Source: Aliamphritea hakodatensis
GTDB lineage: Bacteria; Pseudomonadota; Gammaproteobacteria; Pseudomonadales; Balneatricaceae
Assembly: GCF_024347195.1 (NCBI RefSeq)
Contig: NZ_AP025281.1
Location: 1,116,001 to 1,180,000 of the forward strand
Direction of reading: 5' to 3'
Length of the DNA stretch: 64,000 nt
In this document: positions 40,398-50,674 of the stretch, piece by piece
How the letters are laid out: the number at the start of each line of letters is the position of its first letter
Position numbering within the stretch: the stretch's first letter is position 1
Translations under genes and position numbers: made by a program
Notes under the pieces: generated by a model
Database searches by the model: none
What the model saw: only the letters and a program-made list of their open reading frames with translations
What the model was told of the DNA's origin: nothing

Positions 40398-40721
40398 ATG
40401 GCAATCACAATGACCAGTGCTGCGGCCAATCATGTGAACCGTTATCTTGAATCCCGAGGGCAGGGAACAGGTATTCGTCTTGGTGTGAGAACCTCCGGGT
40501 GCTCCGGTATGGCATATGTCCTTGAGTTTGTTGATGCTGTTCAGGATGAAGATCAGGTCTTTGAAGCTGAAGGCGTTAAGATTGTCATTGACCCGAAAAG
40601 CTTGCTCTATCTGGACGGTACCGAATTGGATTTTGTTAAAGAAGGCCTGAATGAAGGCTTTAAGTTTAACAATCCTAATGTTAAAAATGAGTGTGGTTGC
40701 GGCGAAAGCTTCAACATCTGA
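40398..40721 (+). CDS. iscA: A-type Fe-S carrier IscA
   Basis: 107 aa. Conserved cysteines in [10 protein letters not shown] and in the C-terminal [11 protein letters not shown] 40398 follows AGGAGGAAA; an in-frame start 18 codons earlier has no ribosome site. Operon position between iscU and hscB is canonical. Confidence 0.97.
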   Translation: MAITMTSAAANHVNRYLESRGQGTGIRLGVRTSGCSGMAYVLEFVDAVQDEDQVFEAEGVKIVIDPKSLLYLDGTELDFVKEGLNEGFKFNNPNVKNECGCGESFNI

Positions 40722-40821
40722 ACCGTTAGAGGTTCCTGACTCCCGTTTCTTTTTCAGCCGCTGTACTTGTCCGGATTGCATCCGGTCGTGCAACGGCTGA
40801 ATCGTATCTGCCGGCTCTTTC

Positions 40822-41349
40822 ATGGATATAAAACAGAACTATTTTGAGTTTCTTGGTCTGCCGGAGAGTTATCAGCTCGATAAGCAGGCGTTGTCTGAGC
40901 GTACCCGCGAACTGCAGAAAACGTTACACCCGGATAAGTTTGCACATCTTGCAGATCATGAGCGCCGTCTTTCGGTTCAATATACCGCGTATCTGAATGA
41001 AGCGGTTGCGACCCTGAAGTCGCCGTTAAGCCGCGCACAGTACCTGCTTTCTCTGCGGGGAGAAGATACTTATTCAGAATCATCTGTTCAGCTTGACCCC
41101 ATGTTTCTGATGCAGCAAATGGAACTGCGTGAAGCTGTTGAAGACATTGCGGATGCCGACGATCCGGATGCGGCTGTTGAAGACATGTATACCGAGGTTG
41201 CTGAGCGCAAGCAGGTGTTCCAGGCTGAATTTCAAACCCTTTATGATCAGGCGGATTATCCGGCTGCAGCAGTGACTGTCAGAAAAATGCAGTTCATTTA
41301 TAAGCTGGAGCGGGACGTAGAAGCGCTTGAAGACAAACTTTACGATTAA
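40822..41349 (+). CDS. hscB: Co-chaperone HscB (J-type)
   Basis: 175 aa. The J-domain occupies about residues 1-75 with the HPD tripeptide in [10 protein letters not shown]; a C-terminal three-helix domain binds IscU. It stimulates HscA ATPase during cluster transfer. Lies five bases before hscA. Confidence 0.97.
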   Translation: MDIKQNYFEFLGLPESYQLDKQALSERTRELQKTLHPDKFAHLADHERRLSVQYTAYLNEAVATLKSPLSRAQYLLSLRGEDTYSESSVQLDPMFLMQQMELREAVEDIADADDPDAAVEDMYTEVAERKQVFQAEFQTLYDQADYPAAAVTVRKMQFIYKLERDVEALEDKLYD

Positions 41350-41354
41350 TCATT

Positions 41355-43229
41355 ATGGCCTTATTGCAGATTGCAGAGCCGGGACAAACCCCGGAACCCC
41401 ATCAGCGCAAGCTGGCAGTGGGGATTGATTTAGGTACAACCAATTCTTTAGTGGCTGCTGTACGTAATGGTGAAACTGTTACGCTGCCGGATCATGACGG
41501 TCAGCATTTGCTGCCCTCGGTTGTCCGCTATACCGAAGCTGAGCCTGAAGTGGGTGCCACAGCGCTGGCGCAGGCAGCCAGGGATCCGTTCAATACGATC
41601 GTTTCTGTGAAGCGTCTGATGGGGCGTGGCATTGCTGACCTTAAGGCCCTGGATGGTCAGGCGGTTTATCGCTTTGCGCCTGCTGATGGTGGGATGCCTT
41701 ATATTGAAACGGTTGCGGGAAATAAAAGCCCGGTCCAGGTGTCGGCTGATATTCTGTCCAGCCTCAAAGTGCGGGCCGAAGATACGCTTGCCGGTGACTT
41801 GGAAGGTGCTGTTATTACCGTGCCTGCTTACTTTGATGATGCTCAGCGTCAGGCAACGAAAGATGCTGCTCAACTGGCCGGTATTAAGGTTTTGCGCCTG
41901 CTTAATGAGCCTACAGCTGCCGCTGTTGCTTACGGACTTGATGAAGGTGCGGAAGGGGTTATTGCTGTTTATGATTTGGGCGGCGGTACCTTCGATATCT
42001 CAATTTTGCGTCTGAATAAGGGTGTGTTTGAAGTGTTATCCACCGGTGGCGACAGTGCCCTGGGTGGTGATGACTTTGATCTGGCGCTGGCCGGGTGGTT
42101 TAAGGATCAGCTTCAGTTGGCAGATGTTGATGCCAGGCAGTCCCGTGAGCTGACAGGTCGTGCCCGTTGGGTTAAAGAGCAGTTGTCGGCGAATGCTGCT
42201 GTGGATGTGACCTTTGAATTGCTTGATGGGGCGCCATCTCTGAATGTGACCCGGGAGCTTTTTGACAGTTTAGTTGAAGGATTAATTAAGAAGACGCTGT
42301 CTGCCTGTCGCCGGGCCCTGAAGGATGCCCGGGTAGAGCTGGATGAAGTCAGTGAAGTCGTGCTTGTGGGTGGCAGCACCCGCGTCCCGGCGGTACGTGA
42401 GCGGGTTGAAAACTATTTTAAACGTGCACCTCATGTGAATATTGATCCGGACCGGGTGGTGGCAATTGGTGCCGCTATTCAGGCCGATTTGCTGGCAGGC
42501 AACAAGCCGGACAGTGAAATGCTGCTGCTGGATGTTCTGCCGTTGTCCCTGGGGCTGGAAACCATGGGCGGGCTGACGGAAAAAGTTATCCACCGTAACA
42601 CGCCGATTCCTGTGGCTAAGGCGCAGGACTTTACCACCTATCAGGACGGCCAGAACGGCATGGTTATTCATGTTGTTCAGGGGGAGCGTGAGCTGGTTGA
42701 TGATTGCCGCTCACTGGCGCGTTTTACTTTACGCGGTATCCCGCCGATGGCGGCCGGTGCGGCTAAAATCCGGGTGTCTTTCCAGGTTGATGCTGACGGT
42801 CTTCTGAATGTGTCAGCCAAAGAGTTGTCCACGGGTGTGGTCAGCGAAATTCAGGTGAAGCCGTCTTACGGTTTGGCGGATAATGAAATTGCCGACATGC
42901 TGAAAGCTTCTTACAGTAATGCTGAAGAAGATATGCATGCCCGTAGCCTGCGTGAACAGCAGGTTGAGGCTGACCGTATTCTGATTTCACTTGAGCAGGC
43001 AATTGAAGCCGATGGTGATGTGCTGCTCAGTGCTGAAGAGTTGAAGCATTTGCGCGAGCAGATGGCGCTGCTGCTTCAGTTGCGTCATGGCTCAAATTAC
43101 AAGTTAATCGAAAAAGGCGTGAAGGAGCTGGCTAAGGCCAGTGATTTCTTTGCTGCACGCCGCATGGATTTAAGCATTAAAGAAGCGCTTAAAGGTCAGA
43201 GCGTTGATGATATTGAAGGGGATATGTAA
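41355..43229 (+). CDS. hscA: Fe-S assembly Hsp70 chaperone HscA
   Basis: Specialised Hsp70 (624 aa) that releases clusters from IscU. Actin-like ATPase motifs: [46 protein letters not shown] and [14 protein letters not shown]. The substrate-binding domain begins about residue 385. The stop overlaps the fdx start by one base (TAATG). Confidence 0.97.
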   Translation: MALLQIAEPGQTPEPHQRKLAVGIDLGTTNSLVAAVRNGETVTLPDHDGQHLLPSVVRYTEAEPEVGATALAQAARDPFNTIVSVKRLMGRGIADLKALDGQAVYRFAPADGGMPYIETVAGNKSPVQVSADILSSLKVRAEDTLAGDLEGAVITVPAYFDDAQRQATKDAAQLAGIKVLRLLNEPTAAAVAYGLDEGAEGVIAVYDLGGGTFDISILRLNKGVFEVLSTGGDSALGGDDFDLALAGWFKDQLQLADVDARQSRELTGRARWVKEQLSANAAVDVTFELLDGAPSLNVTRELFDSLVEGLIKKTLSACRRALKDARVELDEVSEVVLVGGSTRVPAVRERVENYFKRAPHVNIDPDRVVAIGAAIQADLLAGNKPDSEMLLLDVLPLSLGLETMGGLTEKVIHRNTPIPVAKAQDFTTYQDGQNGMVIHVVQGERELVDDCRSLARFTLRGIPPMAAGAAKIRVSFQVDADGLLNVSAKELSTGVVSEIQVKPSYGLADNEIADMLKASYSNAEEDMHARSLREQQVEADRILISLEQAIEADGDVLLSAEELKHLREQMALLLQLRHGSNYKLIEKGVKELAKASDFFAARRMDLSIKEALKGQSVDDIEGDM

Positions 43230-43567
43230 TGCCACAAATTATTTTCTTACCCCATGATGAGTTATGCCCTGAAGGTAAGGTAATTGAAGCAGAGCCGGGT
43301 GTGACCGTCTGTGATGCTGCCTGGGCTGAGGGTATTGAGATTGAGCATGCGTGTGAAAAATCATGTGCCTGCACGACCTGTCATGTGATTGTGCGTGAAG
43401 GGTTTGACAGCCTGGAAGAGTCTGACGAACTGGAAGACGATATGCTTGATAAAGCATGGGGGCTGGAACCTGAGTCACGCCTGAGTTGTCAGGCTGTTGT
43501 AGGTGATGAAGACCTGGTGGTGGAGATACCTAAATATACGATCAACCAGGTATCTGAACGCCACTGA
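43229..43567 (+). CDS. fdx: ISC-type [2Fe-2S] ferredoxin
   Basis: 112 aa ferredoxin donating electrons to IscS/IscU. Cluster cysteines in EHACEKSCACTTCHV and the distal RLSCQAVV. The sequence is typical of the adrenodoxin-like Isc ferredoxins. Confidence 0.97.
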   Translation: MPQIIFLPHDELCPEGKVIEAEPGVTVCDAAWAEGIEIEHACEKSCACTTCHVIVREGFDSLEESDELEDDMLDKAWGLEPESRLSCQAVVGDEDLVVEIPKYTINQVSERH

Positions 43568-43584
43568 GGCGGGAGAACAGTATT

Positions 43585-43785
43585 ATGTCTTTTAAATGGG
43601 TAGATGTGCACGACATTGCCATCGAGCTTGATGAGCGGTATCCGGACACGGATCCGCTAACCGTCAGTTTTCCGGATCTGTATGAATCGGTGATGGCGCT
43701 GGAAGGCTTTGATGATGACCCTGACCGTTGCGGCGAAAAGATTCTTGAGGCTATTCAGATGGCCTGGATCGAAGAGCGACAGTGA
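43585..43785 (+). CDS. iscX: Fe-S assembly protein IscX
   Basis: 66 aa acidic protein binding IscS and iron, thought to modulate desulfurase activity. Family motifs W.DV.DIAIEL.ERYPD.DPL and GFDDDPD are intact. Last gene of the operon, followed by a terminator. Confidence 0.96.
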   Translation: MSFKWVDVHDIAIELDERYPDTDPLTVSFPDLYESVMALEGFDDDPDRCGEKILEAIQMAWIEERQ

Positions 43786-43792
43786 ACACCGT

Positions 43793-43819
43793 AAAAAGCC
43801 CGCAAAAGCGGGCTTTTTC
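43793..43819 (+). terminator. Terminator of the isc operon
   Basis: AAAAAGCCCGC / GCGGGCTTTTT hairpin with an AAAA loop. Confidence 0.88.
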
Positions 43820-43916
43820 GTCTTTGAGGATGCTGTTATCTGTCAGGCTCATGGCGTATAATGGCGCGTTTTTCTAATATCCCTTGTGTCCTAAAATTTA
43901 AGAGGATTTATAGCAA

Positions 43917-44324
43917 ATGGCTATCGAACGTACTTTTTCAATCATTAAGCCCGATGCAGTTGCCAAGAACGTTGTCGGCAAGATCGTTTCTCGTTTTGAA
44001 GAAGCGGGTCTGAAAGTGGTTGAAATGCAGATGAAATCTCTGTCTCAGGCTGAAGCAGAAGGTTTCTACGCAGAGCACAAAGAACGTCCATTCTTCGGCG
44101 ATCTGGTTGCTTTCATGACTTCCGGTCCTGTTGTTGTTCAGGTTCTGGAAGGTGAGAACGCTATCGCTCTGAACCGCGAGCTGATGGGTGCTACTAACCC
44201 ACAGGAAGCTGCTGAAGGTACTATCCGTCGCGATTTCGCTGAGTCTATCGACGCGAATGCTGTACACGGTTCTGACGCGCCTGCTTCTGCAGAGCGTGAA
44301 ATTGCTTACTTCTTCGGTAAGTAA
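43917..44324 (+). CDS. ndk: Nucleoside diphosphate kinase, short C-terminus
   Basis: Balances NTP/dNTP pools by a phosphohistidine intermediate. The active-site NAVHGSD histidine, SIIKPDAV and ERPFF are intact. At 135 aa it ends at AYFFGK, about eight residues before most bacterial homologues, whose tails continue with a EVCPR-like segment. The following DNA shows no such tail in another frame, so this is a genuine early stop and not a recent frameshift. A likely -10 (TATAAT, 43857-43862) precedes it. Confidence 0.96.
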   Translation: MAIERTFSIIKPDAVAKNVVGKIVSRFEEAGLKVVEMQMKSLSQAEAEGFYAEHKERPFFGDLVAFMTSGPVVVQVLEGENAIALNRELMGATNPQEAAEGTIRRDFAESIDANAVHGSDAPASAEREIAYFFGK

Positions 44325-44382
44325 TATCTGTTGGGCCGGGACACCGTGTTTCGGCCCACTGTTTTATGATGTTAGGTGAGAT

Positions 44383-45522
44383 ATGACTGAAGCCACACAA
44401 AAAGTTAATTTACTGGGACATTCGCCACAAAAGCTGGCTGAATATTTTCAGAGCATCGGTGAAAAGCCGTTCCGTGCTACCCAGGTATTGAAGTGGATTC
44501 ATCAGTTCGGTGTCAGCGATTTTGCTGAGATGACTAACATCAGCAAGGCGTTACGGGAAAAGCTTGCCTCGGTGGCAGAAATCCGTGAGCCTGAAGTTCT
44601 GGTTCAGAACATTTCCAAAGACGGTACCCGTAAGTGGGTCATTAAGCTGGAAGGCGGCTCTTGTGTTGAAGCTGTACTGATTCCGGAAAATGGCCGGGCA
44701 ACCCTGTGTGTATCTTCGCAGATCGGTTGTTCGCTTGACTGCAGTTTTTGCTCCACAGGTAAGCAGGGGTTTAACCGTAATATGAGTGCCGCCGAAATTA
44801 TCGGTCAGGTACGGGTGGCAATTCGCTCTTTTGGTCCTTTTGATCCTTCCGGTGACCGCCGTGTGACGAACGTGGTGTTTATGGGTATGGGCGAGCCCCT
44901 GATGAATTTTGATAACGTTGTTGATGCTATTCAACTGATGATGGATGACAACGCTTATGGTTTATCCAAGCGCCGCGTGACCCTGAGTACTTCGGGTGTG
45001 GTACCTGCGCTAGATAAGCTTCGTGAAGTAACGGATGTTTCTCTGGCAATCTCACTTCACGCCGGTAACAACGATCTGCGTGATGTGTTAGTACCGATCA
45101 ATAAAAAATATCCGATTGATGAGCTGGTTGCGGCCTGTAACCGCTATATGGACAGCCTTAACGATAAGCGTGTAATTACGGTCGAGTACACATTGATCGA
45201 AGGCATTAATGATCAGCCTCAGCACGCCCGGGAGTTAGTTAAAGTATTGAAACGCTTGCCTTGTAAGCTGAATTTGATACCTTTTAATCCTTTCCCTAAT
45301 TCGGATTATCTGCGGCCGTCGGAAGATGCCATTCAGGCATTTAAGATGATTGTAGTTAAAGCGGGTATTATTACTACTGTCCGCCGGACCCGCGGGGATG
45401 ATGTAGATGCGGCATGTGGTCAGTTAGTTGGCCAGGTTATGGACCGGACCCGCCGCAGTGAAAAGTATATTCCGTTAACTCCTGCTGATGCTGTACAGGT
45501 ACAACAGGCTGTTAAACACTAA
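44383..45522 (+). CDS. rlmN: Dual-specificity rRNA/tRNA adenine-C2 methyltransferase RlmN
   Basis: Radical SAM enzyme methylating A2503 of 23S rRNA and A37 of some tRNAs. 379 aa. The cluster motif [21 protein letters not shown]-binding [12 protein letters not shown] and the C-terminal resolving cysteine in DVDAACGQL are present. It depends on the Isc products made next door. The ndk-rlmN-pilW-rodZ order is standard. Confidence 0.97.
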   Translation: MTEATQKVNLLGHSPQKLAEYFQSIGEKPFRATQVLKWIHQFGVSDFAEMTNISKALREKLASVAEIREPEVLVQNISKDGTRKWVIKLEGGSCVEAVLIPENGRATLCVSSQIGCSLDCSFCSTGKQGFNRNMSAAEIIGQVRVAIRSFGPFDPSGDRRVTNVVFMGMGEPLMNFDNVVDAIQLMMDDNAYGLSKRRVTLSTSGVVPALDKLREVTDVSLAISLHAGNNDLRDVLVPINKKYPIDELVAACNRYMDSLNDKRVITVEYTLIEGINDQPQHARELVKVLKRLPCKLNLIPFNPFPNSDYLRPSEDAIQAFKMIVVKAGIITTVRRTRGDDVDAACGQLVGQVMDRTRRSEKYIPLTPADAVQVQQAVKH

Positions 45523-45542
45523 GTTTGTCAGGAGAGACGCGA

Positions 45543-46304
45543 TTGAAAAGCTGTTTAGTTGTTCTGTTATCAGTACTGCTCGCAGCTTGCGCGGGTAATA
45601 CAACTCAGACAAACGGTAATCTGAATAACGGTGCGGCAGATGCTTATACCCAGTTGGGTATTCAGTATCTGCGTGATGGCGATAACGCCAATGCCAAGCA
45701 GGCTTTTCACCGTGCCACACAGATAGACCCGGATACAGAGCTGGCTTATAACGGGCTGGCGATGGTCTTTCAGCTGGAGAATGAAGCTGATCTGGCTGAA
45801 GAGTATTTTAAACGGGCTGTTTCTATCGCACCGGATAATGCTGTTCTGCGAAATAATTACGGTGCATTTCTGTTTAGCCAGGAGCGTTATCAAGAAGCCT
45901 GTAAAGAATTGGCGGTCGCGACACAGGATCCGTTTTACGCACAGCGGGCTCAGGCATTTGAAAATCTGGGGCGTTGTTATCAGAACCTGAAACGTTTTCC
46001 GGCTGCTGAACATGCATTCAAGCGAAGCCTCAATCTTAACCCGAATCGTCCTGTTGCCTTAATCGAACTGGCAGATACGCTGTTGGCTGAAAATCAGCCG
46101 GATGAGGCTTTCATCTATTTTGAGCGTTTCGGTGAATTAGTTGATAACCGTCAGGTCGAACATTACGCTAGGAGCCTTTGGTTAGGTATCCGCATCTCCA
46201 GAGTCAAAAATAATTCGATTAGTGCAGCGACTTATGGTTTGATTCTTAAGAATTTATTTCCAGATTCGCAAGAATACCGTGAGTATAAGGAGTCATCTCG
46301 GTGA
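45543..46304 (+). CDS. pilW: Type IV pilus biogenesis/stability lipoprotein PilW (PilF)
   Basis: Outer-membrane pilotin-like TPR protein needed for secretin assembly. From TTG 45543 the protein is 253 aa with a lipoprotein signal ending in LAAC (lipidated Cys near residue 16), then about six TPR motifs (AYTQLGIQYLRDGDNANAKQAF, LAYNGLAMVFQLENEADLAEEYF and so on). TTG 45543 is chosen because AGGAGA (45530-45535) is eight bases upstream and the signal then starts MKSCL; a TTG at 45525 is the alternative. It overlaps rodZ by four bases. Confidence 0.92.
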   Translation: MKSCLVVLLSVLLAACAGNTTQTNGNLNNGAADAYTQLGIQYLRDGDNANAKQAFHRATQIDPDTELAYNGLAMVFQLENEADLAEEYFKRAVSIAPDNAVLRNNYGAFLFSQERYQEACKELAVATQDPFYAQRAQAFENLGRCYQNLKRFPAAEHAFKRSLNLNPNRPVALIELADTLLAENQPDEAFIYFERFGELVDNRQVEHYARSLWLGIRISRVKNNSISAATYGLILKNLFPDSQEYREYKESSR

Positions 46305-47395
46305 GTAGAAAAGAACCGCAAAGTGGCGATAGTGAACTGCAGGAACTGGTTTTTCCTGTTGATGAGCTGATTCAGGCGCGTGAAGACAGCGGCCGTACTC
46401 AGGATGATGTGGCACAGGAGCTGCGTCTGTCGATGCGATACATTCAGGCGTTGGAAACGGCTGAGTTTGAAGCGCTGCCAAGTATGGTGTTTGCCCGTGG
46501 ATACATCCAGAGCTATACCAAGTTGCTCGGTTTGGATGCGGACCGTTATCTGGCAATTTTTGATGAGCTGACGACGCCGGGTGGAAAGCAGCGCCGCCGC
46601 CCGATCCGTGCGGTAGGAAAAGTTGATCAGCAGGCTAAGTCAGGTGATTTTGCCGTCAGAAGCTTTACCTGGATTATTTTGCTGGCCCTGATCGGTGTTT
46701 CAGTGTGGTGGTGGAAGGCTCAAAGTAATCCTGAGTTGTTATCTGACCTGTGGCCGGCAGGGGAAGCAGCGCAGGAAGTCGTTGTTGAAGGTGACGGAAC
46801 GCTGCAGTTAAACATTGAAGCGGAGCCGGAAGTTGACAGTTTTCCGCCTGTAGATGTTGACCCTGTCAGTGTGCCTGTAACCGAAAAAGCAGATGAGGTT
46901 TTAGCCAGCGCTGAAGCTGTACTGGAGCAGGCAGCGGAAGCTGTGCAGGATGTTTCAGGTGATAATGCACAGCCTGAAGAAGCGACTAATGACAGTGGAA
47001 CGGAACAGCCTGAGGCTGCTTTGAATGCTGAGCCGGTAACGGGTATTACTGCGCAAACGGATATTCAGCTTGAGACTGCGCAGGTTGATCCTCCGGTTCT
47101 GGTGCCAGCACAGGAAGAGCGTCAGTCTGTTGGGACCGATTCAAGTGTTGGCCGGTTACTGATCGATTTTCTAGATGATTGCTGGATCAGTGTGAAAGAT
47201 GTAAATGGTCGGGTCCTGGCAATGCGAATTAAACCGGCAGGCAGCCGGCTTGATGTTTCAGGTCCCGGTCCTCTGAAAATTCAGATTGGCAAAGTCTCCG
47301 CGGTTAAAAGTATCACCTTTAACGGCCAGCCGGTTGATCTGAGTAGTTACACCCGTTTAGATGTGGCAAAGCTGAATTTGCCCGCAAGTGAATAA
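46301..47395 (+). CDS. rodZ: Cytoskeletal/cell-shape protein RodZ
   Basis: 364 aa. An N-terminal helix-turn-helix domain (about 20-90, [20 protein letters not shown]) that binds MreB, one membrane helix (about 121-138, [15 protein letters not shown]), a long acidic linker rich in E/A/V, and a C-terminal periplasmic DUF4115 domain (about 285-360). GTG start overlapping the pilW stop (GTGA). In most relatives ispG follows; here hisS follows after 23 bp. Confidence 0.93.
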   Translation: MSRKEPQSGDSELQELVFPVDELIQAREDSGRTQDDVAQELRLSMRYIQALETAEFEALPSMVFARGYIQSYTKLLGLDADRYLAIFDELTTPGGKQRRRPIRAVGKVDQQAKSGDFAVRSFTWIILLALIGVSVWWWKAQSNPELLSDLWPAGEAAQEVVVEGDGTLQLNIEAEPEVDSFPPVDVDPVSVPVTEKADEVLASAEAVLEQAAEAVQDVSGDNAQPEEATNDSGTEQPEAALNAEPVTGITAQTDIQLETAQVDPPVLVPAQEERQSVGTDSSVGRLLIDFLDDCWISVKDVNGRVLAMRIKPAGSRLDVSGPGPLKIQIGKVSAVKSITFNGQPVDLSSYTRLDVAKLNLPASE

Positions 47396-47418
47396 GTTAT
47401 CTGTTAGGACTAGTTAAA

Positions 47419-48684
47419 TTGGCAAAAATCAAAGCCATCCGCGGAATGAACGACATTCTGCCGGAGCAGACTCCCGTCTGGCAATTCCTCGAATCAACTG
47501 TGAAAAATGTACTGGCTACCTACGGCTACAGCGAAATCCGTATGCCGGTTGTTGAACAGACTGATTTGTTTAAACGTTCGATCGGTGAAGTCACGGACAT
47601 TGTTGAAAAAGAAATGTATACCTTTGAGGACCGCAACGGTGAAAGCCTGACGCTTCGTCCTGAAGGTACTGCCAGCTGCGTGCGTGCCGGTGAAGAGCAC
47701 GGTTTGTTGTTTAATCAGACCCAGCGTTTATGGTATCAGGGACCGATGTTCCGGTATGAAAAGCCGCAAAAAGGACGCTACCGTCAGTTCCATCAGATTG
47801 GTGTTGAAACTTTCGGTATGGCCAGTGCTGATATTGATGCAGAAGTGATCATGCTCAGTGCGCGCCTCTGGAAACAGCTGGGAATCCTTGATGCGGTGAC
47901 GTTGCAGCTGAATTCACTGGGCAGCAATGAAGCGCGGGCGGTGTTCCGTGCAGATCTGGTTACCTATCTGGAAGCACATAAAGATGAGCTTGATGAAGAC
48001 AGCCGCCGGCGTCTTGAGTCAAATCCGCTGCGAATTCTGGACAGTAAAGATGCCGGTACTCAGGCTTTGCTGGATAAAGCACCTGTGCTGAATGATTATC
48101 TGGATGAAGATTCTAAGTCGCACTTTGCTGAGCTGTGTGAATCCCTTGATGCTGCCGGAATTAAGTACGAAATCAATCCCCGTCTTGTACGTGGTCTGGA
48201 CTACTACTGTAAAACAGTATTCGAATGGGTGACTGATAAGTTAGGGGCTCAGGGGACTGTCTGTGCAGGCGGCCGTTATGACGGTCTGGTACAGCAACTG
48301 GGCGGCCGGGCAACACCCGGTGTAGGTTTTGCCATGGGTGTTGAACGCCTGATTTTGTTGTTGGAAACCCTCAATGTGGTACCGGACGCGTTGCGTCAGC
48401 CATTTGATGTTTACCTGGCGGCGGAGCATAAAGGCATTCAGTCCCGTATGGTTGTTCTGGCCGATCAGCTGCGGGATGCTGTGCCCGGGCTGCGTATTCA
48501 GCTGCATTGCAGTGGGCTGAAAAACATCGCCAATAAAGCCCGGCAGACCGGCGCTGCCTGGGTAATCCTGGTACGCCAGAATGAAGAAGGTTCACTGGTG
48601 TCAAACCTGTGGTATAACTCCGAGCCGAGCTACGATGTTGCTGAGTCGGATATTGCTGCTTTATTACAGCAACAGCAGGCATAA
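47419..48684 (+). CDS. hisS: Histidyl-tRNA synthetase
   Basis: 421 aa class II synthetase. N-terminal [16 protein letters not shown], motif 2 ([21 protein letters not shown]), the HisA motifs [15 protein letters not shown] and AGGRYDGL, and a C-terminal anticodon domain. The start is TTG: the residues [12 protein letters not shown] match the family N-terminus exactly and TAGGA lies about ten bases upstream. The gene immediately follows rodZ because ispG is absent. Confidence 0.97.
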   Translation: MAKIKAIRGMNDILPEQTPVWQFLESTVKNVLATYGYSEIRMPVVEQTDLFKRSIGEVTDIVEKEMYTFEDRNGESLTLRPEGTASCVRAGEEHGLLFNQTQRLWYQGPMFRYEKPQKGRYRQFHQIGVETFGMASADIDAEVIMLSARLWKQLGILDAVTLQLNSLGSNEARAVFRADLVTYLEAHKDELDEDSRRRLESNPLRILDSKDAGTQALLDKAPVLNDYLDEDSKSHFAELCESLDAAGIKYEINPRLVRGLDYYCKTVFEWVTDKLGAQGTVCAGGRYDGLVQQLGGRATPGVGFAMGVERLILLLETLNVVPDALRQPFDVYLAAEHKGIQSRMVVLADQLRDAVPGLRIQLHCSGLKNIANKARQTGAAWVILVRQNEEGSLVSNLWYNSEPSYDVAESDIAALLQQQQA

Positions 48685-48722
48685 ATTAGTTTTTAGAGTT
48701 TTATAAAGCACGGGAGTATGTT

Positions 48723-49376
48723 GTGGCTGAATTGCGCACAGAAGAAGAACAGGTTGAAGCGTTAAAGAAGTGGTGGCAGGAAAATGGTAAGTCACTGGTT
48801 CTGGGTGTGCTTCTGGCCGGTGCAATTATTTTTGCATGGAAAGGTTGGCAGAATAACCAGCAAGTAAAAGCTGAAACAGCAGCCGCACTTTATCAGAACC
48901 TGATTCAGGCGGTTGCATTAGCCAGCGCCCCGCAGGCAACTGAAGAGCAGAAATCAACCGCTGCTCACCTAGCGGGTAATCTTAAAGATGACTTTGACGA
49001 CACAGCTTACGCCCGCTTTGGTGCTCTGCTTAATGCCCGTCTGTTACTGGATGCCGGTGATAAAGAAGGTGCTATCGCGGAGTTCGACTGGGTGCTGTCG
49101 CAATCTGAAGACCCGGTGATGACAGTCGTAACAACAATGCGTAAAGCCCGTGTGCTGGCATCAAAAGGCGATGTTGCAGCAGCAATTACGTTATTGAATG
49201 GTGTGAGTTCTGATGCCTTCCAGGTGAGCCTGATGGAGCTGAAAGGCGATCTGCAGCTGAAAAATAACGAGCCGGTCAAGGCCCGTGAAAGCTATCAGCA
49301 AGCGCTGGATCTGGCGGGTGATGAAGCTCGTCCTATTTTAGTTATGAAACTCGATAATCTGGCCGTTGAGGGTTAA
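48723..49376 (+). CDS. yfgM: YfgM family TPR membrane protein
   Basis: 217 aa. Short cytoplasmic N-terminus (RTEEEQVEALKKWWQENGK), one membrane helix (about 23-42) and periplasmic TPR-like repeats. In E. coli YfgM associates with the SecYEG translocon and periplasmic chaperones such as PpiD. GTG start with GGGAG upstream. Two bases before bamB. Confidence 0.92.
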   Translation: MAELRTEEEQVEALKKWWQENGKSLVLGVLLAGAIIFAWKGWQNNQQVKAETAAALYQNLIQAVALASAPQATEEQKSTAAHLAGNLKDDFDDTAYARFGALLNARLLLDAGDKEGAIAEFDWVLSQSEDPVMTVVTTMRKARVLASKGDVAAAITLLNGVSSDAFQVSLMELKGDLQLKNNEPVKARESYQQALDLAGDEARPILVMKLDNLAVEG

Positions 49377-49378
49377 CA

Positions 49379-50524
49379 ATGAACTATCTGACACGCCTGG
49401 CGGCCGTTGGCCTTATGGCTGCAAATCTGAGTGCCTGTGGCTGGTTTAGCAGTGAAGTAGAGGTTGAGCCGGCGCCTCTGGTTAAATTTGAAGCTGAAAA
49501 AGACGTTGATCTTCTCTGGCGTACTTCTGTGGGAAGCCTGGGGGAAAAGTTTAATCAGCTAACCATGGGCATTACCACTGACCGTATCTATACCAGCAGT
49601 GTGTCAGGTAATGTTTATGCGCTAGACCGTGCCAGTGGCGATGTTGTCTGGTCGGCTGAGCTTGATGTGCCGGTTGCTGGCGGTGTCGGTGTCGGTCCGA
49701 AACAGATCGCCGTGACAACTGAGCAGGGAATGCTGATTGTCCTGAACAATGAAAACGGTGAAGAGATCTGGCGTAAGCAGTTACAGGCTGAAGCGCTTAG
49801 CCCTGCTCAGATGAACGAGCAGTTGCTGGTAAGCCAGCTGCAAAACGGCAGTCTGGTGGCATTTGATGTTAACACCGGTGAACAAAAGTGGACCTACGAT
49901 ACTCAGATTCCGGCGCTGACACTGCGCGGAACCAGTGCGCCTATCGTTGCGCTGGATGCGACGCTGGCAGCATTTGCTAACGGCAAGCTGGTTGCCGTGG
50001 ATAACCGTAACGGCGGTTTACTGTGGGAGCGCTTAATTGCAGCGGCTGACGGCAAATCGGAACTGGAACGCATCATTGATATTGATGGTCAGCCAATTCT
50101 TGCGAACGGTGTTGTCTACGTTGTCAGCTATCAGGGTAAGCTTGTTGCTGTCAGTGTACAGGATGCACAGGTACTGTGGTCGAAGGATGCTTCCAGCTAC
50201 CGCCAGTTAGCTGCAGGTTTCGGTAACATCTATGTCAGTGAAGATAACAGCTTCATTCAGGCTTACGATCAGCGTACCAGTGCCAGTGTCTGGCAGCAGC
50301 CTGCACTGGAATTACGTGAAGCATCTGCGCCAGCAGTAATCGGTAACACAGTTGTAGTCGGTGACTTTGACGGTTATCTGCACTTCATGTCTCAGATTGA
50401 CGGTCGCTTCGTCGCCCGCTATCAGGTTGACGGATCAGGTATCCGCAGTGACATGAAAGTGGTTGATGACACTTTGTATGTGCTTACTAACGCCGGTCGT
50501 CTGGCTGCTATAAAACTGCAATAA
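49379..50524 (+). CDS. bamB: Outer-membrane assembly lipoprotein BamB
   Basis: Lipoprotein of the BAM complex, 381 aa. The signal ends in LSAC (Cys20), followed by an eight-bladed PQQ-like beta propeller with repeated ...G.VYALD..SG...W motifs (VYALDRASGDVVW, LIVLNNENGEEIW, LVAFDVNTGEQKW, LVAVDNRNGGLLW). Canonical yfgM-bamB-der order. Confidence 0.96.
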   Translation: MNYLTRLAAVGLMAANLSACGWFSSEVEVEPAPLVKFEAEKDVDLLWRTSVGSLGEKFNQLTMGITTDRIYTSSVSGNVYALDRASGDVVWSAELDVPVAGGVGVGPKQIAVTTEQGMLIVLNNENGEEIWRKQLQAEALSPAQMNEQLLVSQLQNGSLVAFDVNTGEQKWTYDTQIPALTLRGTSAPIVALDATLAAFANGKLVAVDNRNGGLLWERLIAAADGKSELERIIDIDGQPILANGVVYVVSYQGKLVAVSVQDAQVLWSKDASSYRQLAAGFGNIYVSEDNSFIQAYDQRTSASVWQQPALELREASAPAVIGNTVVVGDFDGYLHFMSQIDGRFVARYQVDGSGIRSDMKVVDDTLYVLTNAGRLAAIKLQ

Positions 50525-50540
50525 GTTTTAAATTCTATAT

Positions 50541-50582
50541 AATGGCGGTCCGTTGCTGTGCAGCGGGTCGCCATTTTGTTTT
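50541..50582 (+). terminator. Hairpin between bamB and der
   Basis: AATGGCG-GT-CCG / CGG-GT-CGCCATT stem with TTTTGTTTT after it. A likely terminator or attenuator of bamB read-through. Confidence 0.65.
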
Positions 50583-50674
50583 ATATTGCTGAGAAAATGG
50601 TTGGATCATAAATCAGATCCGGAATGTTAATCCCTATTCAGCAATACCTTAATTTTTAAGAGTCTGATCAGAAT

